Both the position numbers and the translations under genes were made by a program. 64,000 nt of DNA, from NCBI RefSeq assembly GCF_014203395.1, contig NZ_JACHIW010000001.1, positions 620,001 through 684,000 on the forward strand. The letters run 5' to 3'. Source of the DNA: Saccharopolyspora phatthalungensis. GTDB taxonomy: Bacteria; Actinomycetota; Actinomycetes; Mycobacteriales; Pseudonocardiaceae. This document shows positions 26,238-34,018 of the stretch, in pieces; position 1 is the stretch's first letter; every line of letters begins with the position of its first letter. The notes beneath the pieces are model-generated. The model ran no database searches. It was not told the origin of the DNA and was given only the letters and a program-made list of their open reading frames with translations.

Positions 26238-28202
26238 TCAGCCGTGGTCGAAGGCCGGGTTGCGCACCGGCGAGCCCTGTCCGACCGGGGAAATGGGCAG
26301 CAGTTTTCGCCCGGTCGGGCCGACCTCGATGTCGGTGCCCATCGTCGGGCAGACGCCGCAGTCGAAGCACGGCGTCCACCGGCAGTCATCTTGTTCGCGG
26401 GCGTCCAGCGCGTCCTGCCAGTCGGCCCACAGCCATTCCTTGTCCAGCCCGGAATCGAGGTGGTCCCACGGCAGCACCTCGTCCTCGCCGCGCTCCCGGA
26501 TGGTGAACCAGTCCACGTCCACGCCCAGCGGCGCCAGCTCGGCGGCGGCGCAGGACATCCAGCGCTCGAAGGAGAAGTACTCGTTCCAGCCGTCGAACCG
26601 GCCGCCCTCGCGCCACACGCGCTCGATGACCCGGCCGAGCCGGCGATCACCGCGCGACAGCAGTCCCTCGACCAGCGACGGCTTGCCGTCGTGGTAGCGC
26701 ATGCCGATGTTGCGGCCCAGGCCGCGATCGGCGTTGATCGCCTGACGCAGCTTGCGCAGCCGGTCGTCGATGGTGTCCGGGTCGGTCTGCGACGCCCACT
26801 GGAACGGGGTGTGCGGCTTGGGCACGAACCCGCCGATCGAGATGGTGCAGCGGATGTCCTTGCGCCCCGATGCCTGCCGGCCGGCCCGGATGACCTCCTT
26901 GGCCATCTCGGCGATCTGCAGCACGTCCTCATCGGTCTCGGTCGGCAGCCCGCACATGAAGTACAGCTTGACCTGCCGCCAGCCGTTGGCGAACGCGGCC
27001 GAGACGGTGCGGATCAGGTCCTCCTCCGACACCATCTTGTTGATCACCCGCCGGATCCGCTCGCTGCCGCCCTCGGGCGCGAAGGTCAGCCCGGAGCGCC
27101 GCCCGTTGCGGGACAGCTCGTTGGCGAGATCGATGTTGAAGGCGTCCACCCTGGTGGACGGCAGGGACAGCCCGGTGTTGGTGCCCTCGTAGCGATCGGC
27201 CAGCCCCTTGGTGAGCTCGGCGATCTCGGAGTGGTCCGCCGAGCTCAGCGACAGCAGCCCGACCTCTTCGAAACCGGTGGCCGCAAGCCCGCGCTGCACC
27301 ATCTCGCCGATGCCTTCGATGGACCGCTCCCGCACCGGTCGGGTGATCATCCCGGCCTGGCAGAACCGGCAGCCTCGGGTGCAGCCGCGGAAGATCTCCA
27401 CGCTCATCCGCTCGTGCACGCTCTCGGCCAGCGGCACCAGCGGCTGCTTCGGGTACGGCCAGTCGTCGAGCTCCATGGTGGTGCGCTTGAAGACGCGGTA
27501 CGGCACCCGCTCGCGGTTGGGCACGACCTGGTCGATCGGGCCGTCCGGGCGATAGGTGACGTCGTAGAACTTCGGCACGTACACGCCGCCGGACTCGGCC
27601 AGCCGGAGCAGCAGCTCGTCCCGGCCGCCGGGCCGCCCTTCGGCCTTCCAGCGCCGGATTGCCTCGGTGATCTCCAGGACGGCTTCCTCACCGTCCCCGA
27701 GCACCACCGCGTCCAGGAAGTCGGCGATCGGCTCCGGGTTGAACGCGGCGTGCCCACCTGCCAGCACGATCGGGTCGTCGTCGGTGCGGTTCGCCGCGTG
27801 CAGCGGGATGCCCGCGAGGTCGAGCGCGCCGAGCAGGTTGGTGTAGCCCAGTTCGGTGGCGAAGCTGAGGCCCAGCACGTCGAAGGCCGCGACCGGGCGG
27901 TGGCTGTCCACGGTGAACTGCGGGATCTCGTGCTCCCGCATCAGCTCCTCAAGATCCGGCCACACCGAATAGGTGCGCTCGGCCAGCACATCGGGCTGCT
28001 CGTTGAGGATTTCGTAGAGGATCTGCACGCCCTGGTTGGGCAGCCCGACCTCGTAGGCGTCGGGGTACATCAAGCACCACCGCACGGCGGCGTCGTCCCA
28101 CGCCTTCACCGTCGCGTTGAGCTCCCCACCCACGTATTGCACGGGCTTGGAGACGCGCGACAGCAGCGGTTCCAACCTGTCGAAAACGGACTCCACACGC
28201 AC
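26238..28202 (-). CDS. B12-binding radical SAM protein, TIGR03960 family
   Basis: A protein of about 654 residues. The recognisable start of the family, SVFDRLEPLLSRVSKPVQYVGGEL, lies right after GTG 28202, so I place the start there. The longer frame to ATG 28304 would encode a palindromic peptide inside a 20-base inverted repeat that looks like the ndk terminator. A B12-binding-like domain covers about 50-190 (PDAYEVGLPNQGVQILYE, LGLSFATELGY). The radical SAM cluster motif CTRGCRFCQAG follows near 290, then the TIM barrel; a tail Cys group (CGVCPTMG) may hold another cluster. It pairs with the DUF2344 protein. Substrate unknown. Confidence 0.88.
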   Translation of the reverse strand: MRVESVFDRLEPLLSRVSKPVQYVGGELNATVKAWDDAAVRWCLMYPDAYEVGLPNQGVQILYEILNEQPDVLAERTYSVWPDLEELMREHEIPQFTVDSHRPVAAFDVLGLSFATELGYTNLLGALDLAGIPLHAANRTDDDPIVLAGGHAAFNPEPIADFLDAVVLGDGEEAVLEITEAIRRWKAEGRPGGRDELLLRLAESGGVYVPKFYDVTYRPDGPIDQVVPNRERVPYRVFKRTTMELDDWPYPKQPLVPLAESVHERMSVEIFRGCTRGCRFCQAGMITRPVRERSIEGIGEMVQRGLAATGFEEVGLLSLSSADHSEIAELTKGLADRYEGTNTGLSLPSTRVDAFNIDLANELSRNGRRSGLTFAPEGGSERIRRVINKMVSEEDLIRTVSAAFANGWRQVKLYFMCGLPTETDEDVLQIAEMAKEVIRAGRQASGRKDIRCTISIGGFVPKPHTPFQWASQTDPDTIDDRLRKLRQAINADRGLGRNIGMRYHDGKPSLVEGLLSRGDRRLGRVIERVWREGGRFDGWNEYFSFERWMSCAAAELAPLGVDVDWFTIRERGEDEVLPWDHLDSGLDKEWLWADWQDALDAREQDDCRWTPCFDCGVCPTMGTDIEVGPTGRKLLPISPVGQGSPVRNPAFDHG

Positions 28203-28253
28203 TCGGCCAGGGTAGAGGTCCGCGCCGAGTGTGGGCGAAGCGGTGGTCCGGGG

Positions 28254-28308
28254 GGCGATGTCAATGGAAATCGACGTGCCAGACGTGCCGATTTCCATTG
28301 TCATCGCC
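28254..28308 (-). terminator. long hairpin after ndk (20-base arms)
   Basis: The arms at 28254-28273 and 28289-28308 are complementary at 19 of 20 positions (core GATGTCAATGGAAATCG against CGATTTCCATTGTCATC) with a 15-base loop. The structure starts seven bases past the ndk stop, so it should end or protect the ndk transcript. It overlaps the nominal N-terminal codons of the next frame, which argues those codons are not translated. Confidence 0.7.
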
Positions 28309-28314
28309 GGGCAC

Positions 28315-28725
28315 TCAGAGCTCCGGGAACCACAGCTTAAGCTCGCGCTCCGCCGATTCGGCGGAGTCGGACCCGTGCACGAGGTTGTACTGGACCTCCA
28401 GGCCGAAGTCGCCGCGGATGCTGCCCGGCGCGGCCTTGTCGACCGGGTCGGTGCCGCCGGCCAACTGGCGGAACGCCGAGATCGCGCGCGGGCCCTCGAC
28501 GCACGCGGCTACGACCGGGCCGGAGGTGATGAACTCGATCAGGCTGCCGAAGAACGGCTTCCCGTCGTGTTCGGCGTAATGCTGCTCGGCGAGCTGGCGG
28601 TCGACGTTCTTCAGCTCCAGCGCGACCAGCTTCAGGCCCTTGCGCTCGATGCGGCTGATCACCTCGCCGACCAGGCCGCGCTCGACCCCGTCGGGCTTGA
28701 CCAGGACCAGGGTGCGCTCGCTCAC
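28315..28725 (-). CDS. ndk: nucleoside diphosphate kinase
   Basis: A 136-residue Ndk that moves phosphate between nucleoside di- and triphosphates through a phospho-histidine. The start [26 protein letters not shown] is standard. The catalytic region has YNLVHGSDS, where the active-site His lies in NxxHGSDS, and the [15 protein letters not shown] loop is conserved. GTG 28725 has GGAGAGG just upstream. In many actinobacteria ndk follows folC and DUF4233; here the PhoD and dehydrogenase genes have been placed between them. Confidence 0.98.
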   Translation of the reverse strand: MSERTLVLVKPDGVERGLVGEVISRIERKGLKLVALELKNVDRQLAEQHYAEHDGKPFFGSLIEFITSGPVVAACVEGPRAISAFRQLAGGTDPVDKAAPGSIRGDFGLEVQYNLVHGSDSAESAERELKLWFPEL

Positions 28726-28953
28726 GATTACCTCTCCTTCGCTACCTGCGGCGCCGGCTACGAACACGCACCGCGCCCGATTTGCCCGCCAGCGTATCGA
28801 TGCAGGTGACATTACCCGCCAGGGGGCGATCAACCGGACCGGCGGAAAGTACGTGCGGTTACCGCCGGGCGTCCCACCGCAGCATGCGCGCCGGTGCGGA
28901 AAATCGGCAACGGCGACCGCTCGCACTCCACCACACGCCTCGATCCTCGCCGG

Positions 28954-30489
28954 TCAGCGCCGCGGGTCGAGGGTCTTGTTCCAGAGGGAGCGGCCGGTTT
29001 GGTCGCGGAGGTCCACGCGGAGTTGTCCGGTGTGGCCGTCGATGTTGACCTCGCCGAAGTGCTGGAAGCCCTCCAGCGGCGAGGCGCCCTGGCGGGTCGG
29101 GGCGCTGACGAACACCTGCTCCGGGCCGAAGGTCGGGTCGAGCTTGTTCGGGCCGAACGCACCGGCGTGCAGCGGGCCGCTGACGAACTCCCAGAACGGG
29201 TCGAAGCCGCTGAAGGCCGCCCGCTCCGGGGCATAGTGGTTCGCCGCGGTGTAGTGCACGTCGGCGGTCAGCCACACGATGTTGCGCACTGCCTGGCGAC
29301 TGATCTCCTGCAGCACCCGGGCCAGCTCGGCCTCGCGCCCGTTGGGCACGCCCGGCAGTCCGTTGGCCACGCCCTCGATCTTGTCGCCATCGGGCACGAT
29401 GATGCCGATCGGCATGTCCGAGGCGATCACCTTCCAGGTCGCGCGGGAGCGGGTGAGCTCGTCGACCAGCCAGCGCGCCTGGCGGTCACCGAGGATCCGC
29501 TCGGGCGCGGTGCCGGGCGAATTCGGGTCGCGGTAGCTGCGCATGTCGAGCACGAACACCTCCAGCAGCGGGCCGTGCGAGACCTTCCGGTACACGCGGC
29601 CGTCCACCGCGTCCTGGCGGCGGACCGGCTGCCACTCGTGGAATGCCTGGAACGCGCGCTGCGCCAGCACGTCGACCCGCTTCTCGGTGTACTTGTCGGA
29701 ATCCAGGATTTCGCCCGGGTACCAGTTGTTGGTGACCTCGTGGTCGTCCCACTGCACGAGTTGCGGGACCTGCGCGGTGAAGCGGCGCACGTTCTCGTCG
29801 AGCAGGTTGTAGGCGAACTGGCCGCGGTACTCGGTCAGCGTCTCGGCGACCTTGGACTTCTCCGGGGTGACGATGTTGCGCCACACCCGGCCGTCGGGCA
29901 GCGTCACGGATTCCCGCAAGGGGCCGTCGGAGTACACCGTGTCGCCGCTGTGCAGGAAGAAGTCCGGGTTGCGGGCGGCCATAGCGGCGTAGATCGTCAT
30001 GCCGCCGATGTCCGGGTTGATGCCCCAGCCCTGCCCGACGACGTCACCGGACCACAGGAACCGCACGTCGCGCCGGTTTCGCGGCACTGTGCGCAAGGTT
30101 CCGGTCAGCGCGTCGCTTTCGACGCGACCGTCGAGGTCCTGGGCGATGACGCGGTAATGCATCTGCTTCCCCGGCGGCAATCCGGTCAGCTGGAGCTCGC
30201 CGGTGCCATCGGTCTCCGGCGTCAGGACCGGGCCGGGAATCCGCACCGCGCCGCGGAAATCGGCGTCCCGAGCGATCTCGACGAACATTCGCGACGGCCG
30301 GTCGGCGCGGGTCCACACCACGGCCCCGTCCGGTCGGGGGTCGCCGAGCTGCACGCCGTGGGTCAGGACCGGACGACCCGAGCTTGCCAACGCGGTGCCG
30401 GGCAGCAGCAGCCCGGCCGCCGCGAGGCCGATGCCGGTGGCGCCACGTCGGAGGAGGTCGCGCCGGTTCAAAACTGGTTCATGGCTCAT
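28954..30489 (-). CDS. phoD: PhoD-type alkaline phosphatase/phosphodiesterase, Tat-exported
   Basis: A protein of about 511 residues. ATG 30489 gives a twin-arginine signal peptide: LNRRDLLRRGATGIGLAAAGLLLPGTALA, with the RR motif near residue 9 and an AxA-like cleavage near 35. The N-terminal immunoglobulin-like domain spans about 40-140 and the metallophosphatase core follows, with FLWSGDVVGQGWG, GDTVYSD, QWDDHEVTNNW and ADVHYTAA supplying Asp, Asn and His ligands for Fe and Ca. It should release phosphate from esters outside the cell and is probably induced by phosphate starvation, though I found no clear PHO box. The upstream gap contains three 19-bp repeats. Confidence 0.93.
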   Translation of the reverse strand: MSHEPVLNRRDLLRRGATGIGLAAAGLLLPGTALASSGRPVLTHGVQLGDPRPDGAVVWTRADRPSRMFVEIARDADFRGAVRIPGPVLTPETDGTGELQLTGLPPGKQMHYRVIAQDLDGRVESDALTGTLRTVPRNRRDVRFLWSGDVVGQGWGINPDIGGMTIYAAMAARNPDFFLHSGDTVYSDGPLRESVTLPDGRVWRNIVTPEKSKVAETLTEYRGQFAYNLLDENVRRFTAQVPQLVQWDDHEVTNNWYPGEILDSDKYTEKRVDVLAQRAFQAFHEWQPVRRQDAVDGRVYRKVSHGPLLEVFVLDMRSYRDPNSPGTAPERILGDRQARWLVDELTRSRATWKVIASDMPIGIIVPDGDKIEGVANGLPGVPNGREAELARVLQEISRQAVRNIVWLTADVHYTAANHYAPERAAFSGFDPFWEFVSGPLHAGAFGPNKLDPTFGPEQVFVSAPTRQGASPLEGFQHFGEVNIDGHTGQLRVDLRDQTGRSLWNKTLDPRR

Positions 30490-30565
30490 GCGGCGTTTTC
30501 TAATCGGCCGTGGCGGCAGCGTGACCACCGAAAGTGGGCCCGCAGGTGAAGATTTCGTGCAGATT

Positions 30566-30620
30566 GGTCATGAGTGCACGACTCGGTCACGAGCGCACGA
30601 CCCGGTCATGAGTGCATAAG
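30566..30620. repeat. three tandem 19-bp repeats
   Basis: Units begin at 30566, 30585 and 30604, exactly 19 bp apart, with consensus GGTCAYGAGYGCACGACYC; the third is degenerate at its end. They lie in the 251-bp gap between the divergent phoD and alcohol dehydrogenase genes, centred 102 bp from the phoD start and 148 bp from the dehydrogenase start. The spacing is less than two helical turns. They may be a regulator array or a mobile or satellite-like intergenic repeat; the sequence alone does not decide. Confidence 0.65.
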
Positions 30621-30740
30621 GGCCTCCAACCGGGATAGAGCCCGGCCGGGCAGCCGCGAGCGTCGCATCTCTGGTGCGGGCGAGATCGGCGCGATAGCTT
30701 CACGAGCGAACCGACTGGGCGGTCCGACGAGGAGGTCCGG

Positions 30741-31841
30741 ATGCGCGCCGCCGTGCACACCGCCGCGAACCAGCCGATGCGGATCGAGCAGCTCGCCGAT
30801 CCCCGGCCGAAGCTCGGCGAGGTCGCGATCGACGTGCGATCGTGCGGCGCCTGCCACACGGACCTGCATGTGCTCAAGGGCGAACTGCCGTTCCCGACGC
30901 CGACCGTGCTCGGGCACGAGGTAGCCGGGATGATCTCCGAGGTCGGGCCGGGCGTCACCGGATTCGAGGTGGGCGACCGGGTGGTGACCAGTTTCATCAT
31001 GCCGTGCGGCCAATGCGAGCAATGCGCGCGCGGCAACGAGGAGATCTGCCAGCGGTTCTTCGAATTCAACCGGGGCAAGGGGCGGCTCTACGACGACGAG
31101 ACCCGGCTGTTCCGGCCGGACGGCGAACCGGTGTGGATGTACTCGATGGGCGGCCTGGCGGAACGCTGCGTCACACCCGCGACCTCGGTTTACCGCGTTC
31201 CGGAGGGCGTCGAGCTGACCGACGTCGCTTCGGTGGGGTGCGCGACGATGACCGCCTACGGAGCGCTGCGCCACGCGGCGAACGTGCATGTCGGCGACGC
31301 CGTGGCAGTGGTCGCGGCGGGCGGGGTCGGCTCGGCGTTGATCCAGCTGGCGACGGTGTTCGGCGCCTCGCCGATCGTCGCGGTGGATATCAGCGAGGAG
31401 AAGCTGGCCGGGGCGCGCAAGCTCGGCGCGACGCACACGGTCAACTCGGCCGAGGTCGACGCCTCGGCGAAGATCCGCGAGCTGACCGGCGGGCGGGGCG
31501 TGGATGTCGCCTTCGAGGCGCTGGGCGCGGTAGCGACGTTCAACATCGCTCGCGACGCGGTCGTCGAAGGCGGGCAGGTCGTGGTGGTCGGCATCGCCGC
31601 CAGGGGCACTACCGGCGAGTTCGACCTGGCCACCATCGCCCGGCGGAAGTTGCAGATCAAGGGCTCCTATGGCGCGAAACCGCGACGCGACATGCCGGTC
31701 CTGCTGGACCTGGTGGCCCGCGGCCTGCTGCGCCCGCAGGACGCGATCAGCCGCCACTACCCCTTCGAGCAGGTCCAAGATGCCTACGACGCCCTGAAGC
31801 ACGGCGAAACCGTCGGCCGAGCCGTCATCGACATCGGCTAG
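30741..31841 (+). CDS. zinc-dependent alcohol dehydrogenase (MDR family)
   Basis: A 366-residue medium-chain dehydrogenase. The catalytic zinc site is visible at SCGACHTDLHV and GHEVAG, and the structural zinc site as CGQCEQCARGNEEIC. The Rossmann fold follows with AVVAAGGVGSALIQLA and the cofactor-selecting acidic residue in VAVDISEEK, which favours NAD. The sequence class is that of benzyl or general alcohol dehydrogenases; the substrate cannot be fixed. A GGAGG ribosome site lies just ahead of the ATG. It is divergent from phoD and ends about 100 bp before the opposing DUF4233 gene. Confidence 0.92.
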   Translation: MRAAVHTAANQPMRIEQLADPRPKLGEVAIDVRSCGACHTDLHVLKGELPFPTPTVLGHEVAGMISEVGPGVTGFEVGDRVVTSFIMPCGQCEQCARGNEEICQRFFEFNRGKGRLYDDETRLFRPDGEPVWMYSMGGLAERCVTPATSVYRVPEGVELTDVASVGCATMTAYGALRHAANVHVGDAVAVVAAGGVGSALIQLATVFGASPIVAVDISEEKLAGARKLGATHTVNSAEVDASAKIRELTGGRGVDVAFEALGAVATFNIARDAVVEGGQVVVVGIAARGTTGEFDLATIARRKLQIKGSYGAKPRRDMPVLLDLVARGLLRPQDAISRHYPFEQVQDAYDALKHGETVGRAVIDIG

Positions 31842-31942
31842 TCACCCGAGCAGTTCTCCCGGCTTCACCACGGCTCCGCCGATCGCCGGGCGAATTAGCG
31901 GCGGTATCGCAGCACGGAGCACGGTCCTGGCCAGGCGGAGCC

Positions 31943-32425
31943 TCAGTCGGTCTGCTCCGGCGGATACCCGGGCGGGTGGCCGAGCTGGTCGTAGAGCTGA
32001 CCTTCGCGCATCCGGCGGGCGACGTCCCGCCGCAGGTAGAGAAGGTAGCCCCACACCGCGGCGAAAATCACGCCCATGACCCCGACCGCCAGGTGCACGA
32101 AGGCGCACAGGATCATGGCGACCTGCAGGGCGAGCGCCACGCCAAGCCCCCAGGGACGGCGCTGCACGAACGCCGCGACCAGCATCAACACCGACAGCAC
32201 CGTGACGATGATGAAGCCGATGCTGGAGACGCCACCGCCGAGCTTGCCGACCACCGGCAGCGCGAGCATGAAGGTGATGAACTCCAGCACCAACGTGCCC
32301 GCCATGATCCCGCGCAGGCCCTTCCAGGGGTCGCGCACGCCGGGCGGCGCCTCCGGCAGGCCCCTGCCTGGCTCGGGTTTCGGCTGATCGGTCACGACGG
32401 CTCCAGTGTTCTGCGGATCGCTCAC
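31943..32425 (-). CDS. DUF4233 membrane protein
   Basis: A 160-residue membrane protein with a polar N-terminus (about 1-35) and four hydrophobic helices: MAGTLVLEFITFMLALPVV, SSIGFIIVTVLSVLMLVAAF, LGVALALQVAMILCAFV and VGVMGVIFAAVWGYLLYL. The DPWKGLRGIMAGTLVLE motif is the family signature. DUF4233 genes follow folC in most actinobacteria, and here the two overlap by four bases. The function is unknown; the constant link to folC and valS suggests a housekeeping role. Confidence 0.85.
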   Translation of the reverse strand: MSDPQNTGAVVTDQPKPEPGRGLPEAPPGVRDPWKGLRGIMAGTLVLEFITFMLALPVVGKLGGGVSSIGFIIVTVLSVLMLVAAFVQRRPWGLGVALALQVAMILCAFVHLAVGVMGVIFAAVWGYLLYLRRDVARRMREGQLYDQLGHPPGYPPEQTD

Positions 32426-33789
32426 GCCGGCTCCTTGCCGAACAGCGCGCGTGCCTCGCCCGCGGTCACCACGGAACCGGTGATCACCACGCCGCCGCCG
32501 GAGACCGACTCGCCCGGCTCCTCGGTCTCCTCGGCCAGCTGGATCGCGGTCTCGACCGCATTGTCCAGCCGGGGCTCCACGACGATCCGGTCCGGGCCGA
32601 AGATGCCCTTGGCCACGCCCGCTAGTTCGTCGGGATCCATCGCGCGGGGCGAGGAGTTCTTGGTCAGCACGATCTCCTCCACCACCGGCTCCAGCTCGGT
32701 AAGGATGCCGCGCACGTCCTTGTCGCGGAGCACCCCCACCACGGCGATCAGGCGGCGGAAGGAGAACTCTGAGCTCAGCGCGTCAGCCAAGGCGCGAGTG
32801 CCGTGCGGGTTGTGGGCAGCGTCGACGAGCACCGCCGGTGCGGCCCGAACCCGCTCCAGGCGTCCAGGCGTAGTGACGCTGGCGAAGGCTTCGCGGACCC
32901 GCTCGACGTCGAGCTGCCGGTCGGCGCCGGCACCGAAGAACGCCTCGACCGCCGCCAGCGCCAACGCGGCGTTGCGCGCCTGATGCTCGCCGTGCAGCGG
33001 CAGGAAGATCTCGTCGTACACCCCGCCCAGACCCTGCAGCCGGAGCAGTTGACCGCCCACCGCGACGGTCCGGGACAGCACGCCGAACTCCTGGCCCTCG
33101 CGGGCCACCGTCGCGTCCACCTCGGCGACCCGCTCCATGATCGCCTTCTGCGCTTCGGCTGGCTGTGCCGCCACCACGGCGATGGAACCGGGCTTGATGA
33201 TCCCGGCCTTCTCCGTGGCGATGCCACCCAGCTCGGTGCCGAGGTACTCGGCGTGGTCCAGCGCGACCGGGCAGATCACCGCGATCTTCGCGTCGGCGAC
33301 GTTGGTGGCGTCCCAGCTGCCGCCCAGGCCGACCTCGACCACCGCGGCCTCCACCGGGGCGTCGGCGAAGGCCGCGAACGCCATCCCCGTGAGCACCTCG
33401 AACTTGCTCATCCGAACGTCGCTGCGCGAGTCCACGATGGACACATACGGCGCGACGTCCCGGTACGCCTCGACGTAACCGGCCGGGTTGATCGGCGCGC
33501 CGTCGATGCTGATGCGCTCGGTGGCCAGCTGCAGGTGCGGGCTCGTGTAGCGGCCGGTGCGCAGCCCGAGCCCGCTCAGCAGTGCGTCGATGATGCGCGA
33601 GGTCGACGACTTGCCGTTGGTACCGGCGATGTGCACGACCGGATAGCTGTGCTGCGGATCGGCGAGCAGGTCGGCCAGCGCCCGGATCCGGTCGAGCGAC
33701 GGTTCGATCTTGGTTTCCGGCCAGCGTTCGTTGAGCTCGGCCTCCACCACGCGCAGCTCCTGCAGCGCGGCGGGATCGGTGCCGGACAA
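32422..33789 (-). CDS. folC: folylpolyglutamate synthase / dihydrofolate synthase
   Basis: A 455-residue FolC that adds glutamate to folates and, in many bacteria, joins dihydropteroate and glutamate. The P-loop motif is HIAGTNGKSS near residue 50, with TGRYTSPHL (the omega-loop region) close behind and VVEVGLGGSWDATN and VALDHAEYLG as further family motifs. The start is TTG 33789, supported by GGGGAG eight bases upstream. It follows valS after 229 bp and overlaps the DUF4233 gene. Confidence 0.95.
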   Translation of the reverse strand: MSGTDPAALQELRVVEAELNERWPETKIEPSLDRIRALADLLADPQHSYPVVHIAGTNGKSSTSRIIDALLSGLGLRTGRYTSPHLQLATERISIDGAPINPAGYVEAYRDVAPYVSIVDSRSDVRMSKFEVLTGMAFAAFADAPVEAAVVEVGLGGSWDATNVADAKIAVICPVALDHAEYLGTELGGIATEKAGIIKPGSIAVVAAQPAEAQKAIMERVAEVDATVAREGQEFGVLSRTVAVGGQLLRLQGLGGVYDEIFLPLHGEHQARNAALALAAVEAFFGAGADRQLDVERVREAFASVTTPGRLERVRAAPAVLVDAAHNPHGTRALADALSSEFSFRRLIAVVGVLRDKDVRGILTELEPVVEEIVLTKNSSPRAMDPDELAGVAKGIFGPDRIVVEPRLDNAVETAIQLAEETEEPGESVSGGGVVITGSVVTAGEARALFGKEPA

Positions 33790-33964
33790 GTGCTCACTCC
33801 CCTGCGATGTCTTGCTGGGCGACGAAGAATGTCGAGGTCACAGTCTACGTCTCGGCCATCGGCCAGCCGCCGAAGACCCGCTCCGGCCGACCCCGCCTGG
33901 AACTGCGGGGGCAGCCGCGGCGGCGGGGGCCACGACTCGATGGTCAGTTCCCGGAAATGCGTGC

Positions 33965-33995
33965 GGGGCTCCTTTGCACAGGTCAAAGGAGCCCC
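33965..33995 (-). terminator. valS terminator hairpin
   Basis: A perfect 12-base stem (GGGGCTCCTTTG with CAAAGGAGCCCC, seven-base loop) begins 24 bases past the valS stop on the minus strand. No T-run follows, but the position and stability fit an intrinsic terminator or a processing end between valS and folC. Confidence 0.65.
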
Positions 33996-34018
33996 TCAGG
34001 TAGCACGTCGCCAGGTGG

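Noticed and set aside
30566..30620. A CRISPR array or short coding repeat
   Set aside because: The 19-bp units are directly adjacent without spacers and there is no cas gene. The frame across them has no ribosome site.
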